Shown one piece after another: positions 8,422-16,135 of a stretch of 64,000 nt of DNA. Origin of the DNA: Oscillospiraceae bacterium (GTDB lineage Bacteria; Bacillota; Clostridia; Oscillospirales; CAG-272). Every line of letters begins with the position of its first letter. Positions within the stretch are counted from its first letter, which is position 1. The notes under the pieces were generated by a model. That model was given only the letters and a program-made list of their open reading frames with translations. It did no database searches and was not told the DNA's origin. The stretch lies in the NCBI GenBank assembly GCA_015064725.1, contig SVRQ01000002.1:62001-126000 (forward strand). The letters run 5' to 3'. Position numbers and translations under genes: made by a program.

Positions 8422-9168
8422 ATGAGTTTTTTTGCCGATAAACGAAAAAGAAAAATATTTATTGCCGCGGCGGCATCGCTTCTTGCCGTGTTGACGCTCT
8501 TTTTCGCGTGTGCCGTTTACCTTGGAGATTACTACCGCGCAGATAATAATGCGATAGGTGCTTTCCTGCCGCAGGGCGCAAGCTGGAAGGAAGAGCCGAA
8601 CGGCACGATAGTTTTTGAGCCGGAGGGTGCGGAGAAGGGATTTATTTTTTACCCGGGCGGCAAGGTAGAGCATACGGCTTATATACCTTTGATGCAATAC
8701 TGCGCGCAGAGGGGTATATTGTGTGTGCTTTTGGAAATGCCGTTCAACCTTGCGGTATTTGACGTGAATGCCGCAGACGGAATTTCGGGTGAATATCCGT
8801 ATATCGAAGAATGGTATATAGGCGGACATTCGCTGGGCGGGTCTATGGCGGCGTCTTACCTTGCGGATAATGCCGATAAATACGCAGGGCTTATATTGCT
8901 CGGCTCGTATTCCACGGCAGACCTTTCGGACACGGAGCTTGACGTGCTTTCCATATACGGAAGCGAGGACGGCGTGATGAACCGCGAAAAATACGAAGCG
9001 AACAAAGCAAATCTGCCCAAAGACTTCAGGCAGGTCGTTATCGACGGCGGATGCCACGCATATTTTGGTATGTACGGCGCACAGGACGGCGACGGCACAC
9101 CCACTATCAGCAATGCGGAGCAGATACGCTTTACTGCGGAAAGCATACTTGAAATGATGAAGGAATAA
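8422..9168 (+). CDS. Membrane-anchored alpha/beta hydrolase
   Basis: 248 residues. One N-terminal membrane segment (about residues 11-35) anchors an extracellular alpha/beta hydrolase of the Abhydrolase_5 type. A full catalytic triad is visible: Ser137 in GHSLGG, Asp183 in YGSEDG and His212 in GGCHAYFG. The late GMYGAQDGDG loop is typical of this group. Substrate is unknown; carboxyl-ester hydrolysis outside the cell is the likely chemistry. The ribosome site taagggga precedes ATG 8422, and the stop is one base from the next start, so the two genes are likely coupled. Confidence 0.85.
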   Translation: MSFFADKRKRKIFIAAAASLLAVLTLFFACAVYLGDYYRADNNAIGAFLPQGASWKEEPNGTIVFEPEGAEKGFIFYPGGKVEHTAYIPLMQYCAQRGILCVLLEMPFNLAVFDVNAADGISGEYPYIEEWYIGGHSLGGSMAASYLADNADKYAGLILLGSYSTADLSDTELDVLSIYGSEDGVMNREKYEANKANLPKDFRQVVIDGGCHAYFGMYGAQDGDGTPTISNAEQIRFTAESILEMMKE

Positions 9169-9169
9169 T

Positions 9170-9652
9170 ATGAACGACAAAAAATTCCGATTTGCGACAA
9201 AAAACGACATAGCTCTTATCTTGCGCTTTATAAAGGAGCTTGCCGCATATGAAAAAATGTCCGATCAAGTAGTGGCGGACGAAAATTTGCTGCTTGAATG
9301 GATATTTGAAAAGAAGAAAGCGGAGGTCATCTTTGCCTTGGAGGACGGAAAAGAGGTTGGCTTTGCATTGTTTTTCCACAATTTTTCCACGTTCCTCGGC
9401 AGGGCGGGGATATACCTTGAGGACCTTTTCGTAATGCCCGAATACAGAGGGCGCGGCCACGGCAAGGGGATTCTGCGCGAGCTTGCGCGTATTGCCGTGG
9501 AGCGAGGCTGCGGCAGGCTTGAATGGTGGTGCCTTGATTGGAATAAGCCGAGCATAGATTTTTATCTTTCCCTCGGTGCGGAGCAGATGAACGAATGGAC
9601 AACGTACCGCTTTTCGGGCGAAGGTCTTACGGCTCTTGCGAATATGGAGTAA
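9170..9652 (+). CDS. GNAT acetyltransferase resembling spermidine/spermine N1-acetyltransferase
   Basis: 160 residues, the full length of the GNAT fold. Seen are the start FRFATKNDIALILRFIKELA, the strand pair FHNFSTFLGRAGIYLEDLFV, the acetyl-CoA loop EYRGRGHGKG and the end GRLEWWCLDWNKPSIDFYLS. These closely follow the SSAT/diamine acetyltransferase pattern, so polyamines or thialysine are reasonable substrates, but bacterial members with this pattern are largely untested. ATG 9170 lies directly after the stop of the hydrolase gene. Confidence 0.85.
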   Translation: MNDKKFRFATKNDIALILRFIKELAAYEKMSDQVVADENLLLEWIFEKKKAEVIFALEDGKEVGFALFFHNFSTFLGRAGIYLEDLFVMPEYRGRGHGKGILRELARIAVERGCGRLEWWCLDWNKPSIDFYLSLGAEQMNEWTTYRFSGEGLTALANME

Positions 9653-9682
9653 ATATTTATAAAACGAGAGAGGGGAAAGGGT

Positions 9683-9946
9683 ATGGAAAAAAGAACGATG
9701 GGGACTGTTATTTCCGTAAAAAAACAATGGTGGATAAAGGTGAATACAAAGCCCTTCAGAAAGCACGCTTTGGATGGAGCTGTTTTCCCGCATATCGTCA
9801 AGGTAAGATACGTCGTGAACGGAACTGAGATAATAAAAAGAAAATGGCTTGGCGCAAGTGTGACCCCGCCGTGTGTAAACGAAAAGGTTACGGTAATTTA
9901 TCAAGAGGATAAGCCGACAAAATGCAAGCTTGGACTTTATCGTTGA
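9683..9946 (+). CDS. Small conserved protein of unknown function
   Basis: 87 residues, basic, no membrane segment. It begins MEKRTMGTVISVKKQWWIKVNTKP and continues with KVRYVVNGTEIIKRKWLG and VTVIYQEDKP, a pattern of short beta strands resembling the periplasmic part of DUF3592-like proteins but without their helices. The ribosome site agagaggggaaagg precedes ATG 9683. I do not know a function. Confidence 0.65.
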   Translation: MEKRTMGTVISVKKQWWIKVNTKPFRKHALDGAVFPHIVKVRYVVNGTEIIKRKWLGASVTPPCVNEKVTVIYQEDKPTKCKLGLYR

Positions 9947-10035
9947 TTGTAAGATTACGGATATTATTTTTATAGAAAGATCGCAAGCAAATGTCTTTTT
10001 TGACTTTCTTATAAGTATTGAAACGGAGAAAAACA

Positions 10036-11130
10036 ATGTTTGAACTTACAAATGAACAAAGAAAGTGTTTTGCTATCCCTCCTGTGCAGAGCACTTGGAA
10101 AAGAGTTGAGGTTAAGGCGGGTCCGTATGATGACCACGTTACTTTTGCCTATTTGGACGGGAGAAAAATCGTTAAAGTCATTCAGATATCCGAAAATGCG
10201 GGGAAATGGTTGTATAATGAATATGGAGTTGACCAGATGCTTTCCGAGGATGGTTTAAAAATACTTCCTAAGACCGAAAAAGGAAAAGCGCAGAATTTCA
10301 CAGCACCAAACCTTACTAAAAAAACGCCTGTCGGAATGGGACTTCATTTCCGATGCGGATATATAGATATATATAATAATACAACGGATCAATGTTATTA
10401 TAGAGTGAATTATGAAGATCTAAAAGTTTACAATCTTTCGGAATTTTGCGATTGGGTCAAAGATTGGTGCAAAAACACAGGCGAAAAAGAACTTTTGGAG
10501 ATAGAGGAATTTTCCAAGCGCAGAAGGATACACCAAAAATTTCGAGAAGGCGATTTTTTCAGATACAGAATAAAGCGTAATCTTTACGGTTATGGACGAA
10601 TTCTTGTTGACTATGAAAAAATGAGGAAAGAGGGGGTTCCTTTTTGGAATGTATTTATGGGTAAGCCACTTTGCGTGGCGGTTTATCACATTGCTACCGA
10701 AAATGCTGATATGCCCGTTGAAAAGCTTGCACACTTGAAAATGCTGCCTTCACAAATGATAATGGACAATATTTTTTATTACGGAGAGTGCGAGATAATA
10801 GGAAATATGCCAATTATGCCCGATGAAGAGAATTATACTATCCATTACGGTGGGAGCGTTGATGCACGTACTCCCAATCTTGTGTGTTACCAGTGCGGCA
10901 AGACCTACGTTGCTCTTCAAGATGAAAAATTGCTATATGATAATTTCCGAAAACAATCGATTAGTTGGGATTTGGATGTTAAGCTTCCGATATTGCTTGA
11001 ATGTATAAAAAATGATTCCAATGAGCCATATTGGGAACTGATACGGCGGTGGAGAGCAAATGAAGACCTTAGAAATCCAAAATTTAAGGAAGAACTTAAA
11101 AATATAAAAGAGCAAATGGGAGTAAAATAA
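10036..11130 (+). CDS. Imm26-like (immunity 26 family) protein, probably without its toxin
   Basis: 364 residues from ATG 10036, chosen because ggagaaaaac precedes it; a TTG at 10018 is in frame but unsupported. The middle part (about 165-260) reads as an Imm26 domain: FREGDFFRYRIKRNLYGYGR, then FMGKPLCVAVYHI and DNIFYYGECEIIGNMPI. Imm26 proteins are immunity factors of polymorphic toxin systems. The N-terminal 160 residues and the C-terminal tail with one CxxC (VCYQCGK) are unassigned. Codon use is visibly richer in A/T than the neighbours (many AAT, ATA, GAA), suggesting transfer. No toxin, secretion or Rhs gene lies nearby. Confidence 0.6.
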   Translation: MFELTNEQRKCFAIPPVQSTWKRVEVKAGPYDDHVTFAYLDGRKIVKVIQISENAGKWLYNEYGVDQMLSEDGLKILPKTEKGKAQNFTAPNLTKKTPVGMGLHFRCGYIDIYNNTTDQCYYRVNYEDLKVYNLSEFCDWVKDWCKNTGEKELLEIEEFSKRRRIHQKFREGDFFRYRIKRNLYGYGRILVDYEKMRKEGVPFWNVFMGKPLCVAVYHIATENADMPVEKLAHLKMLPSQMIMDNIFYYGECEIIGNMPIMPDEENYTIHYGGSVDARTPNLVCYQCGKTYVALQDEKLLYDNFRKQSISWDLDVKLPILLECIKNDSNEPYWELIRRWRANEDLRNPKFKEELKNIKEQMGVK

Positions 11131-11211
11131 AACGAAAAATAAGCATTATAAACAAAATATTTGCCCAAACGCGCGGAGTTACCTATAAGAACAAAGTTGA
11201 CTTCGTCAACC

Positions 11212-11237
11212 AAAAACGCCCTTAAAAGGGCGTTTTT
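11212..11237 (+). terminator. Terminator after the Imm26-like gene
   Basis: aaaaacgccc (11212-11221) pairs with gggcgttttt (11228-11237). A smaller palindrome gttgac-ttc-gtcaac lies just upstream, near 11197. Confidence 0.85.
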
Positions 11238-11306
11238 GTATAAGGAAAACTTTGTTTGAACAAGCAAAATTGCGCACTTTCTACGCGCAATTTCCTATGT
11301 TATAAA

Positions 11307-11338
11307 AAAATCGGAGGTTATTTTTAACCTCCGATTTT
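11307..11338 (-). terminator. Terminator of the minus-strand membrane protein gene
   Basis: A long symmetrical stem aaaatcggaggtta / taacctccgatttt with flanking A/T runs, 7 bp past the stop of the minus-strand gene at 11345. It can work in both directions. Confidence 0.85.
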
Positions 11339-11344
11339 ATTTTA

Positions 11345-12472
11345 TTAGTTGTTTTTCTTTTTTGTTTTAAATTCGTCCTCGTCGGTAACGTACTCGCCCG
11401 CATCGTAAAGCTCGCCGTCATCATCGCCGTATCCGCCTGCTTTGCCGAATTTTCCTGCGGGGGGCGCGGGAACTGCGTCAATGGGCTCTGCCTCTTCTTC
11501 CTCTTCGGACTCGTCATCGTAATAGGGATCTATCATATATTTTTTCATCTGCGGGTAAGCAACGTACGTTGCGGTAAAAGTAGCCGCACCGAATACGAAC
11601 ACGAGCAGCAATATAACTCCGATGGGGGTATAGACAGCGGCAAACACCATTGTGATGAATGCGATGAGGGCGATGCCGAGAAACGCCAAGAAGTTTTTGC
11701 CGAAGCAGAGAATGGCAAAAATAAAGCTGTTTTTGATAACCTTGAAGAAGCTCTGCTTGAACGTGACCATTATCATATACATATAGAATCGCATAAATAA
11801 ATATATCACCAACGTCACAAGGGAGCAGAAAAAGAGGATATACTGTGTTGAATAATTGAGATAGTAGGAATACGTTGCGAAAGCGCAAAGACCGAGCACA
11901 ACAGCATCGAAAATGCCCATAGGGATAGCCATTTTCCAATTTCTCTTTATCGCGCCGAAGAAATCGTCAAAGAGGAAAATCGGTTCGCCCTTAACTACGT
12001 TACGCATAACGTATGCGCATCCCGTGTTTACAAGGCCGAAGGTGAATATAAGTAAGAGCGAAAGCGCATACAGTATCTTCACAAACAGGCTGTCCGCGCC
12101 AATGGGGACGGGAAAGCTTGCGCTAAGCCCATGTATGCCCGCAACGGGCAGAAGCGAAGCAGTATCCGCGCCTGCCGCGGAAAGCCCGTACAAAACGGAA
12201 GCCATTTCGCTTGTGGGGAGCACTGCCTGGCGGCTTAAGTTGCCGCTTATTGCTAGTATAAAGAAGAAAATGGGGAAGTTGCCTGCGATATAGAAAAGGT
12301 TTGTGTTAACTATATAGCGGAACTTTCTGCCGAAGAGCTTGAAATAGTTTTCAAAGTTGTAATTTTTGATAACGTCTCTTTTTCGTACACCGCGTCCGTT
12401 GCGCCCGTACATCCAGTTGTAGATATTAAATCGTTTTTTCTTGTTTTCGTTGTTTTTGTTGTCGCCGTTCAA
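11345..12472 (-). CDS. DUF624 (YesL-like) membrane protein with acidic C-terminal tail
   Basis: 375 residues. About six membrane segments lie between residues 60 and 300. The pattern NLFYIAGNFPIFFF, CAYVMRNVVKGEPIFLFDDFF and AIKRNWKMAIPMG is that of DUF624/YesL proteins, whose function is unknown and which often sit near sugar-use genes. An acidic cytoplasmic tail (DDESEEEEEAEP) ends the protein. The start is TTG 12472, supported by cggagg (12481-12486) 8 nt upstream and by the absence of a nearby ATG. A DUF4364 gene lies 20 bp upstream on the same strand; the two likely form an operon. Confidence 0.75.
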   Translation of the reverse strand: MNGDNKNNENKKKRFNIYNWMYGRNGRGVRKRDVIKNYNFENYFKLFGRKFRYIVNTNLFYIAGNFPIFFFILAISGNLSRQAVLPTSEMASVLYGLSAAGADTASLLPVAGIHGLSASFPVPIGADSLFVKILYALSLLLIFTFGLVNTGCAYVMRNVVKGEPIFLFDDFFGAIKRNWKMAIPMGIFDAVVLGLCAFATYSYYLNYSTQYILFFCSLVTLVIYLFMRFYMYMIMVTFKQSFFKVIKNSFIFAILCFGKNFLAFLGIALIAFITMVFAAVYTPIGVILLLVFVFGAATFTATYVAYPQMKKYMIDPYYDDESEEEEEAEPIDAVPAPPAGKFGKAGGYGDDDGELYDAGEYVTDEDEFKTKKKNN

Positions 12473-12492
12473 AATAATATCCTCCGAGAAAT

Positions 12493-13083
12493 TTATTGTT
12501 GTTCATCGTTTACTGACGCGAGGTCGTCGCACCAGCTTTCGGCAAGGTAGTTTATATCCCCCGAAAGCAGCGCCATCATACCGCGGTAGATAAATTCGCT
12601 GCGCTCGTCAAAGTTGATGAGCATTCGCTCCGCTTGCTTTCTGGAATCGAGCAGGAGCTTTGTTTCCATATAAACGCCGTCCTGCCCGGAAACGGAGCAG
12701 GTAAATGTGTATCTTCCCGCGCCGGCTTCGTCGATGGAAGCGCGCGGTGTAAGGCCGCGCGTGCGGAACGAGATGAGCTGGAGCGCGGAGCGCACGGCGT
12801 GGTCAAGTATTTCGGGAAGTATGGCATCCTTCATAGTTTGCGCCGTATCGCGTCCCTTGGGTGTTATGCGGACCTTTTCACTGCCGTCATCGTTTTTTTC
12901 AACGGTGATGGCTTTTATTTTTTGCAGTTCGTAAAATTCGTCCATAAAGTCGAAGGTATTTATAAATTCGTCCTGAACGCAAATATCGTGGAGCGTTACA
13001 AAATCCAGCGGACGCTCTACTCTTGAAAGCAGGTACAGTATAAAGATCTTGATATCGGACTTTTCGGTAAGCCGCAATGCCAT
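12493..13083 (-). CDS. DUF4364 family winged-helix protein
   Basis: 196 residues, soluble. The N-terminal part (LTEKSDIKIFILYLLSRVERPLDFVTLHDI) is a winged-helix/PadR-like unit with a short basic wing (VRITPKGRD). The C-terminal half binds an unknown partner. DUF4364 proteins are small, widely conserved clostridial proteins, often present as single copies. ATG 13083 is preceded by cgggggaac. It is first in a two-gene unit with the YesL-like membrane gene. Confidence 0.8.
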   Translation of the reverse strand: MALRLTEKSDIKIFILYLLSRVERPLDFVTLHDICVQDEFINTFDFMDEFYELQKIKAITVEKNDDGSEKVRITPKGRDTAQTMKDAILPEILDHAVRSALQLISFRTRGLTPRASIDEAGAGRYTFTCSVSGQDGVYMETKLLLDSRKQAERMLINFDERSEFIYRGMMALLSGDINYLAESWCDDLASVNDEQQ

Positions 13084-13240
13084 TTTTGTTCCCCCGTGAT
13101 AAATTTCAAATGTGATAATATCAGTTTAACACACTTTTTGCTGAAAGTATAGATAAGAAATAAAAAAATATAAATATTTACAAATTTTTTTTGCAAAAAA
13201 TGCGATAGTGTGATAAAATAAATTATAAGGAGGACTTCTT

Positions 13241-13270
13241 ATGGAAAACAAGAAGTTCAAAAAAATTTAG
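13241..13270 (+). CDS. Possible 9-codon ORF before a lipoprotein gene
   Basis: ATG 13241 follows a strong ribosome site (ataaggagga, 13226-13235) and encodes MENKKFKKI then TAG. It lies just after a -10-like tgataaaat and 50 bp before the lipoprotein start, which has its own ribosome site. It may be a leader peptide or the remnant of a truncated gene. Confidence 0.3.
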   Translation: MENKKFKKI

Positions 13271-13319
13271 TTTATTGTTGACGGTGGTTTGCCCTCTGCT
13301 ACCCCATAAGGAGGTACAT

Positions 13320-13811
13320 ATGAAAAAACTTATATCAATAATTCTCGCACTCATGCTCTTTTTATCTTGTTGTTTGCTTTCGTCCTGTAAAGATGGAAAT
13401 CCGGATACTGTAGGAGAAATTGATTACAGCAGAATAAAATTTGAACGAAGCAATGGTCCATCCCCTCTGATGCCGAAAAACAGAGAAGAATTGATTGAAT
13501 ATCTTAGAACTCACAAAAATTTTTGGTATGGATGTGATGAATGCCGTTCGAATATGCGTTTTGAATCTGAAAATAAGATTCCTCTAAAAGATTTGGGTGA
13601 ATTGAATATACCTTTTGAATACTGCCCCAATGAAGAACCCGACGGAGTGGCAGAGGATAGATATGGTATAAAAATACTCAACAGCGTAGAGATAAAATAT
13701 GGCGCAGAGGTGGATCTTGAAGCTTTTGCCGATTGTATTGAGCGTATGATACAAAGCGGCAAAGTGAAATCGATAACATTTGTTTATCACGCTCATACGG
13801 CTGACGAGTAA
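13320..13811 (+). CDS. Small lipoprotein of unknown function
   Basis: 163 residues. Signal peptide MKKLISIILALMLFLSCC ends in the lipobox LLSSC, so it should be anchored outside the membrane. The remaining 140 residues carry paired cysteines in a YGCDECRSN stretch and no family I recognise. The ribosome site ataaggaggtac precedes ATG 13320. A symmetrical terminator follows the stop. Confidence 0.75.
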   Translation: MKKLISIILALMLFLSCCLLSSCKDGNPDTVGEIDYSRIKFERSNGPSPLMPKNREELIEYLRTHKNFWYGCDECRSNMRFESENKIPLKDLGELNIPFEYCPNEEPDGVAEDRYGIKILNSVEIKYGAEVDLEAFADCIERMIQSGKVKSITFVYHAHTADE

Positions 13812-13821
13812 ACTACCACAC

Positions 13822-13851
13822 AAAAGCAGAGGGCGCAAGCCCTCTGCTTTT
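13822..13851. terminator. Bidirectional terminator between convergent genes
   Basis: aaaagcagaggg (13822-13833) and ccctctgctttt (13840-13851), a perfect 12-bp stem with loop cgcaag. It serves both the lipoprotein gene and the minus-strand gene ending at 13862. Confidence 0.9.
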
Positions 13852-13861
13852 CGATCTTATA

Positions 13862-14296
13862 CTATTTCTTTCTGTTGCTGATAAGCTCGCACACGCCGAA
13901 AGCGCAAAACAGGAGCGCCGCGGCGAACACGGGAATGTACGCCTTTACGTTTGATGCCGTTATTGCAAGCACCACCATTACCGCAAGCACAATAAGGCTT
14001 GCGAGAATTTCGATATACGCCCAAAGACACGCTTTTTTGCGGCGTTTTTCCTTTTCCTCGGCATAGCTTTTTCCGCTTGAAAGGAGCACGCCGTCCGCGG
14101 CGAAATCGGGCTTATCGTGAAGAATGATAAAACGGCAGGTCTTTCCGTAAAGCTCAACTTCTTCGTCAACGCCTCCGAAAAATTTTCCGTAAACCGTGGT
14201 GACGAATTTATCTCCCTCATAGATGAAATATTTGTTACCGTCCTCCTGGCAGGAGACCTCCTTGCCATCGAGAAGAAAAGTGTATTCTTTAGACAT
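13862..14296 (-). CDS. Small membrane protein of unknown function
   Basis: 144 residues from ATG 14296. The first 75 residues are soluble with alternating beta strands (YTFLLDGKEVSC.., KYFIYEGDKFVTTVYGKFFGG), followed by a basic linker and two membrane helices (about 90-113 and 117-137) ending in a short RKK tail. The start codon overlaps the stop of the upstream gene (atgtctaa), so translation is coupled. No family is recognised. Confidence 0.65.
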   Translation of the reverse strand: MSKEYTFLLDGKEVSCQEDGNKYFIYEGDKFVTTVYGKFFGGVDEEVELYGKTCRFIILHDKPDFAADGVLLSSGKSYAEEKEKRRKKACLWAYIEILASLIVLAVMVVLAITASNVKAYIPVFAAALLFCAFGVCELISNRKK

Positions 14297-14858
14297 CGGC
14301 TTTTTCGCCTGCTCTTTCCTTGAGAACGGAGAGGAACTCCTCAAGGTCCGCCTTGGCCTCGCAGATGCCTTCGTTTATGCTGACGGTTTCGCGCCAGAAG
14401 GTCTTGTAAACGCGAACGAAGAACATCGTTGTGAAGGCAACGCTGCGCTCAAGCTCTCTCTTGGAGCGTGCAAGGGCTATTTCGTCCTTTCTTGCCTGTG
14501 CATCCTCGGGAAGCTCTTCCGTTTCGAGCTTCATTGCTTCAAGTGCCGCTTCTTCCTCTTCTTCCGCTTCTTCAAGGGCGAGGACGTCTTCCGTCTTTTC
14601 GTGCTTTACCGTTATTTTCGCGCTGCTGATATAGCCGTCGGAATAATCTGCAGGCTCTGCGATGGGTGTTGCGCGCAAGACCTTTATCTCTTCGGGGAGG
14701 AGATTTTCGTTTTCGCGTGTTATCTCCGTTTCAAGAACGTAGCCGAGTGCTGCAAAAGCGTCCTTGTTGCTTTCAACAAGGGAGTTTATGCTGTTTGCAA
14801 GCTCTGTTTCTTTTGCGTGGATCTCTTCCGTGGTGATTTTTTTGCGTGAAATTTCCAT
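14289..14858 (-). CDS. Acidic coiled-coil protein of unknown function
   Basis: 189 residues, strongly charged. A helical middle segment (LALEEAEEEEEAALEAMKLETEELPEDAQARKD region, residues 93-130) is likely coiled coil. There is no signal peptide or membrane segment. The ribosome site aaggaag precedes ATG 14858. It shares an 8-bp stop/start overlap with the membrane protein downstream, implying a two-component assembly. I do not recognise either protein. Confidence 0.65.
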   Translation of the reverse strand: MEISRKKITTEEIHAKETELANSINSLVESNKDAFAALGYVLETEITRENENLLPEEIKVLRATPIAEPADYSDGYISSAKITVKHEKTEDVLALEEAEEEEEAALEAMKLETEELPEDAQARKDEIALARSKRELERSVAFTTMFFVRVYKTFWRETVSINEGICEAKADLEEFLSVLKERAGEKADV

Positions 14859-14917
14859 AGTTTTCTTCCTTACTCTATAAAATTTTAAAATATTTTTTTA
14901 AGAATTTAAATAATATG

Positions 14918-14946
14918 TTGAAAAATTTCCCGATTGGGTGTAAAAT
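14918..14946 (+). promoter_or_regulatory. Sigma-A promoter of ireB
   Basis: TTGAAA (14918-14923), 17-bp spacer, TAAAAT (14941-14946), about 55 bp before the gene. Confidence 0.7.
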
Positions 14947-15000
14947 AGAAATATATCTTAAAAGATAAGCGCGTAATTTTTGCGAAAGGAATGTTTAAAA

Positions 15001-15261
15001 ATGACTGAAAAAGAAATGATGGAACAAACTGCTGCGTTTCGCTCCGAGGTAGGCAGCGAGGAAGAGCTTCGTGAAACTATTAAGACTGTGTATAACGCGC
15101 TTTTGGAAAAAGGATACAACCCCGTTAACCAGATAGTCGGTTATATACTTTCGGAAGATCCTACGTACATAACGAATTACAAGGGCGCACGTTCCATAAT
15201 GCGTAAAATAGACCGCGACGAGCTTCTTTCCAGTTTGCTCCGCAAATATCTTGAAATTTAA
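15001..15261 (+). CDS. ireB: IreB-family regulatory phosphoprotein (UPF0297)
   Basis: 86 residues from ATG 15001 (ribosome site gaaagga). The sequence [33 protein letters not shown] and [20 protein letters not shown] is the complete UPF0297/YrzL pattern. In Enterococcus faecalis IreB is phosphorylated by the PASTA kinase IreK and affects cephalosporin resistance. The family is usually next to ruvX and alaS; here it stands alone with its own promoter and terminator. Confidence 0.9.
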   Translation: MTEKEMMEQTAAFRSEVGSEEELRETIKTVYNALLEKGYNPVNQIVGYILSEDPTYITNYKGARSIMRKIDRDELLSSLLRKYLEI

Positions 15262-15357
15262 TTATATTATACTTGGTTTTTCCCGCCGTTTCAAGAGGTA
15301 TATTCAAAAAGAAAAGGGGAAAAGAAAACATTTTGTTTTCTTTAGTTTGAAAAATGC

Positions 15358-15391
15358 AAAAATACGGCAGGGTGCGCCCTGCCGTATTTTT
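15358..15391 (+). terminator. Strong terminator after ireB
   Basis: aaaaatacggcaggg (15358-15372) pairs with ccctgccgtattttt (15377-15391) around tgcg. It lies about 95 bp after the ireB stop. Confidence 0.9.
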
Positions 15392-15428
15392 GCGTTATCC
15401 CGATATTGCAAAAAAATTAAAAAAATCA

Positions 15429-15468
15429 AGAACAAAAGTTTGCTTTTTTGAAAATATTATGCTACAAT
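15429..15468 (+). promoter_or_regulatory. lexA promoter with overlapping SOS box
   Basis: TTGCTT (15440-15445), 17-bp spacer, TACAAT (15463-15468). The site agaacaaaagtttg (15429-15442) matches the Gram-positive LexA box (GAAC-N4-GTTY) and overlaps the -35, consistent with autorepression. Confidence 0.8.
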
Positions 15469-15511
15469 GAATTGTAAAACATAAAAACACGAAGTACGAA
15501 AGGAAAACAAT

Positions 15512-16123
15512 ATGCAAGCACTCACACGACGCGAAAAAGAGGTTTACGATTACATCTGCGCGACGATAGAGCAAAACGGATACTCCCCCTCCGTACGCGA
15601 TATCCGCGATAACCTCGGTATAAAAAGCACGTCCACCGTACATTCTTATATAAACAGACTTGAAGAAAAGGGATATATCCACAAGGAGGACGGTAAGAGC
15701 CGTACGCTTACGCTGGGTGACGATGCGCCTGAAAGTGCAAAGAACAAGGCGCGCGTGCCCATACTCGGTCAAGTTGCCGCCGGTCTTCCCATTCTCGCAC
15801 AGCAGAATATAGAGGGCTACATCGATTTTTCCGTAAACGGAAAACGTCTGCCCGGGGAGCTTTTTGCGCTTCGCGTAAAGGGCGAAAGTATGATAGAAGC
15901 GGGTATTCTGGACGGCGATATAGTTGTTGTCTGCCGCACGTCTTACGTTGAAAACGGCGATATTGCCGTTGTTCTTGTGGAGGATGAGGCGACCGTCAAG
16001 ACGTTTTACCGCGAAAACGGCCATTTCCGCCTCCAACCGGAAAACAAAACTATGAAACCCATCATAACTAAAGAGCTGTATATACTCGGAAAGGTTATTG
16101 CCAACGTGCGTTACTACGATTGA
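15512..16123 (+). CDS. lexA: LexA repressor
   Basis: 203 residues, usual length. The N-terminal winged helix (LTRREKEVYDYI.., SPSVRDIRDNLGIKSTSTVH) binds the SOS box. The C-terminal S24 domain has the cleavage site Ala90-Gly91 (GQVAAGLP), nucleophile Ser126 (KGESM) and general base Lys163 (ATVKTF). RecA filaments stimulate self-cleavage and so derepress the SOS genes. The site 15429-15442 in its own promoter supports autoregulation. A sugar isomerase-like gene follows after 12 bp and may be cotranscribed. Confidence 0.97.
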   Translation: MQALTRREKEVYDYICATIEQNGYSPSVRDIRDNLGIKSTSTVHSYINRLEEKGYIHKEDGKSRTLTLGDDAPESAKNKARVPILGQVAAGLPILAQQNIEGYIDFSVNGKRLPGELFALRVKGESMIEAGILDGDIVVVCRTSYVENGDIAVVLVEDEATVKTFYRENGHFRLQPENKTMKPIITKELYILGKVIANVRYYD

Positions 16124-16135
16124 CAGGGTGATATT

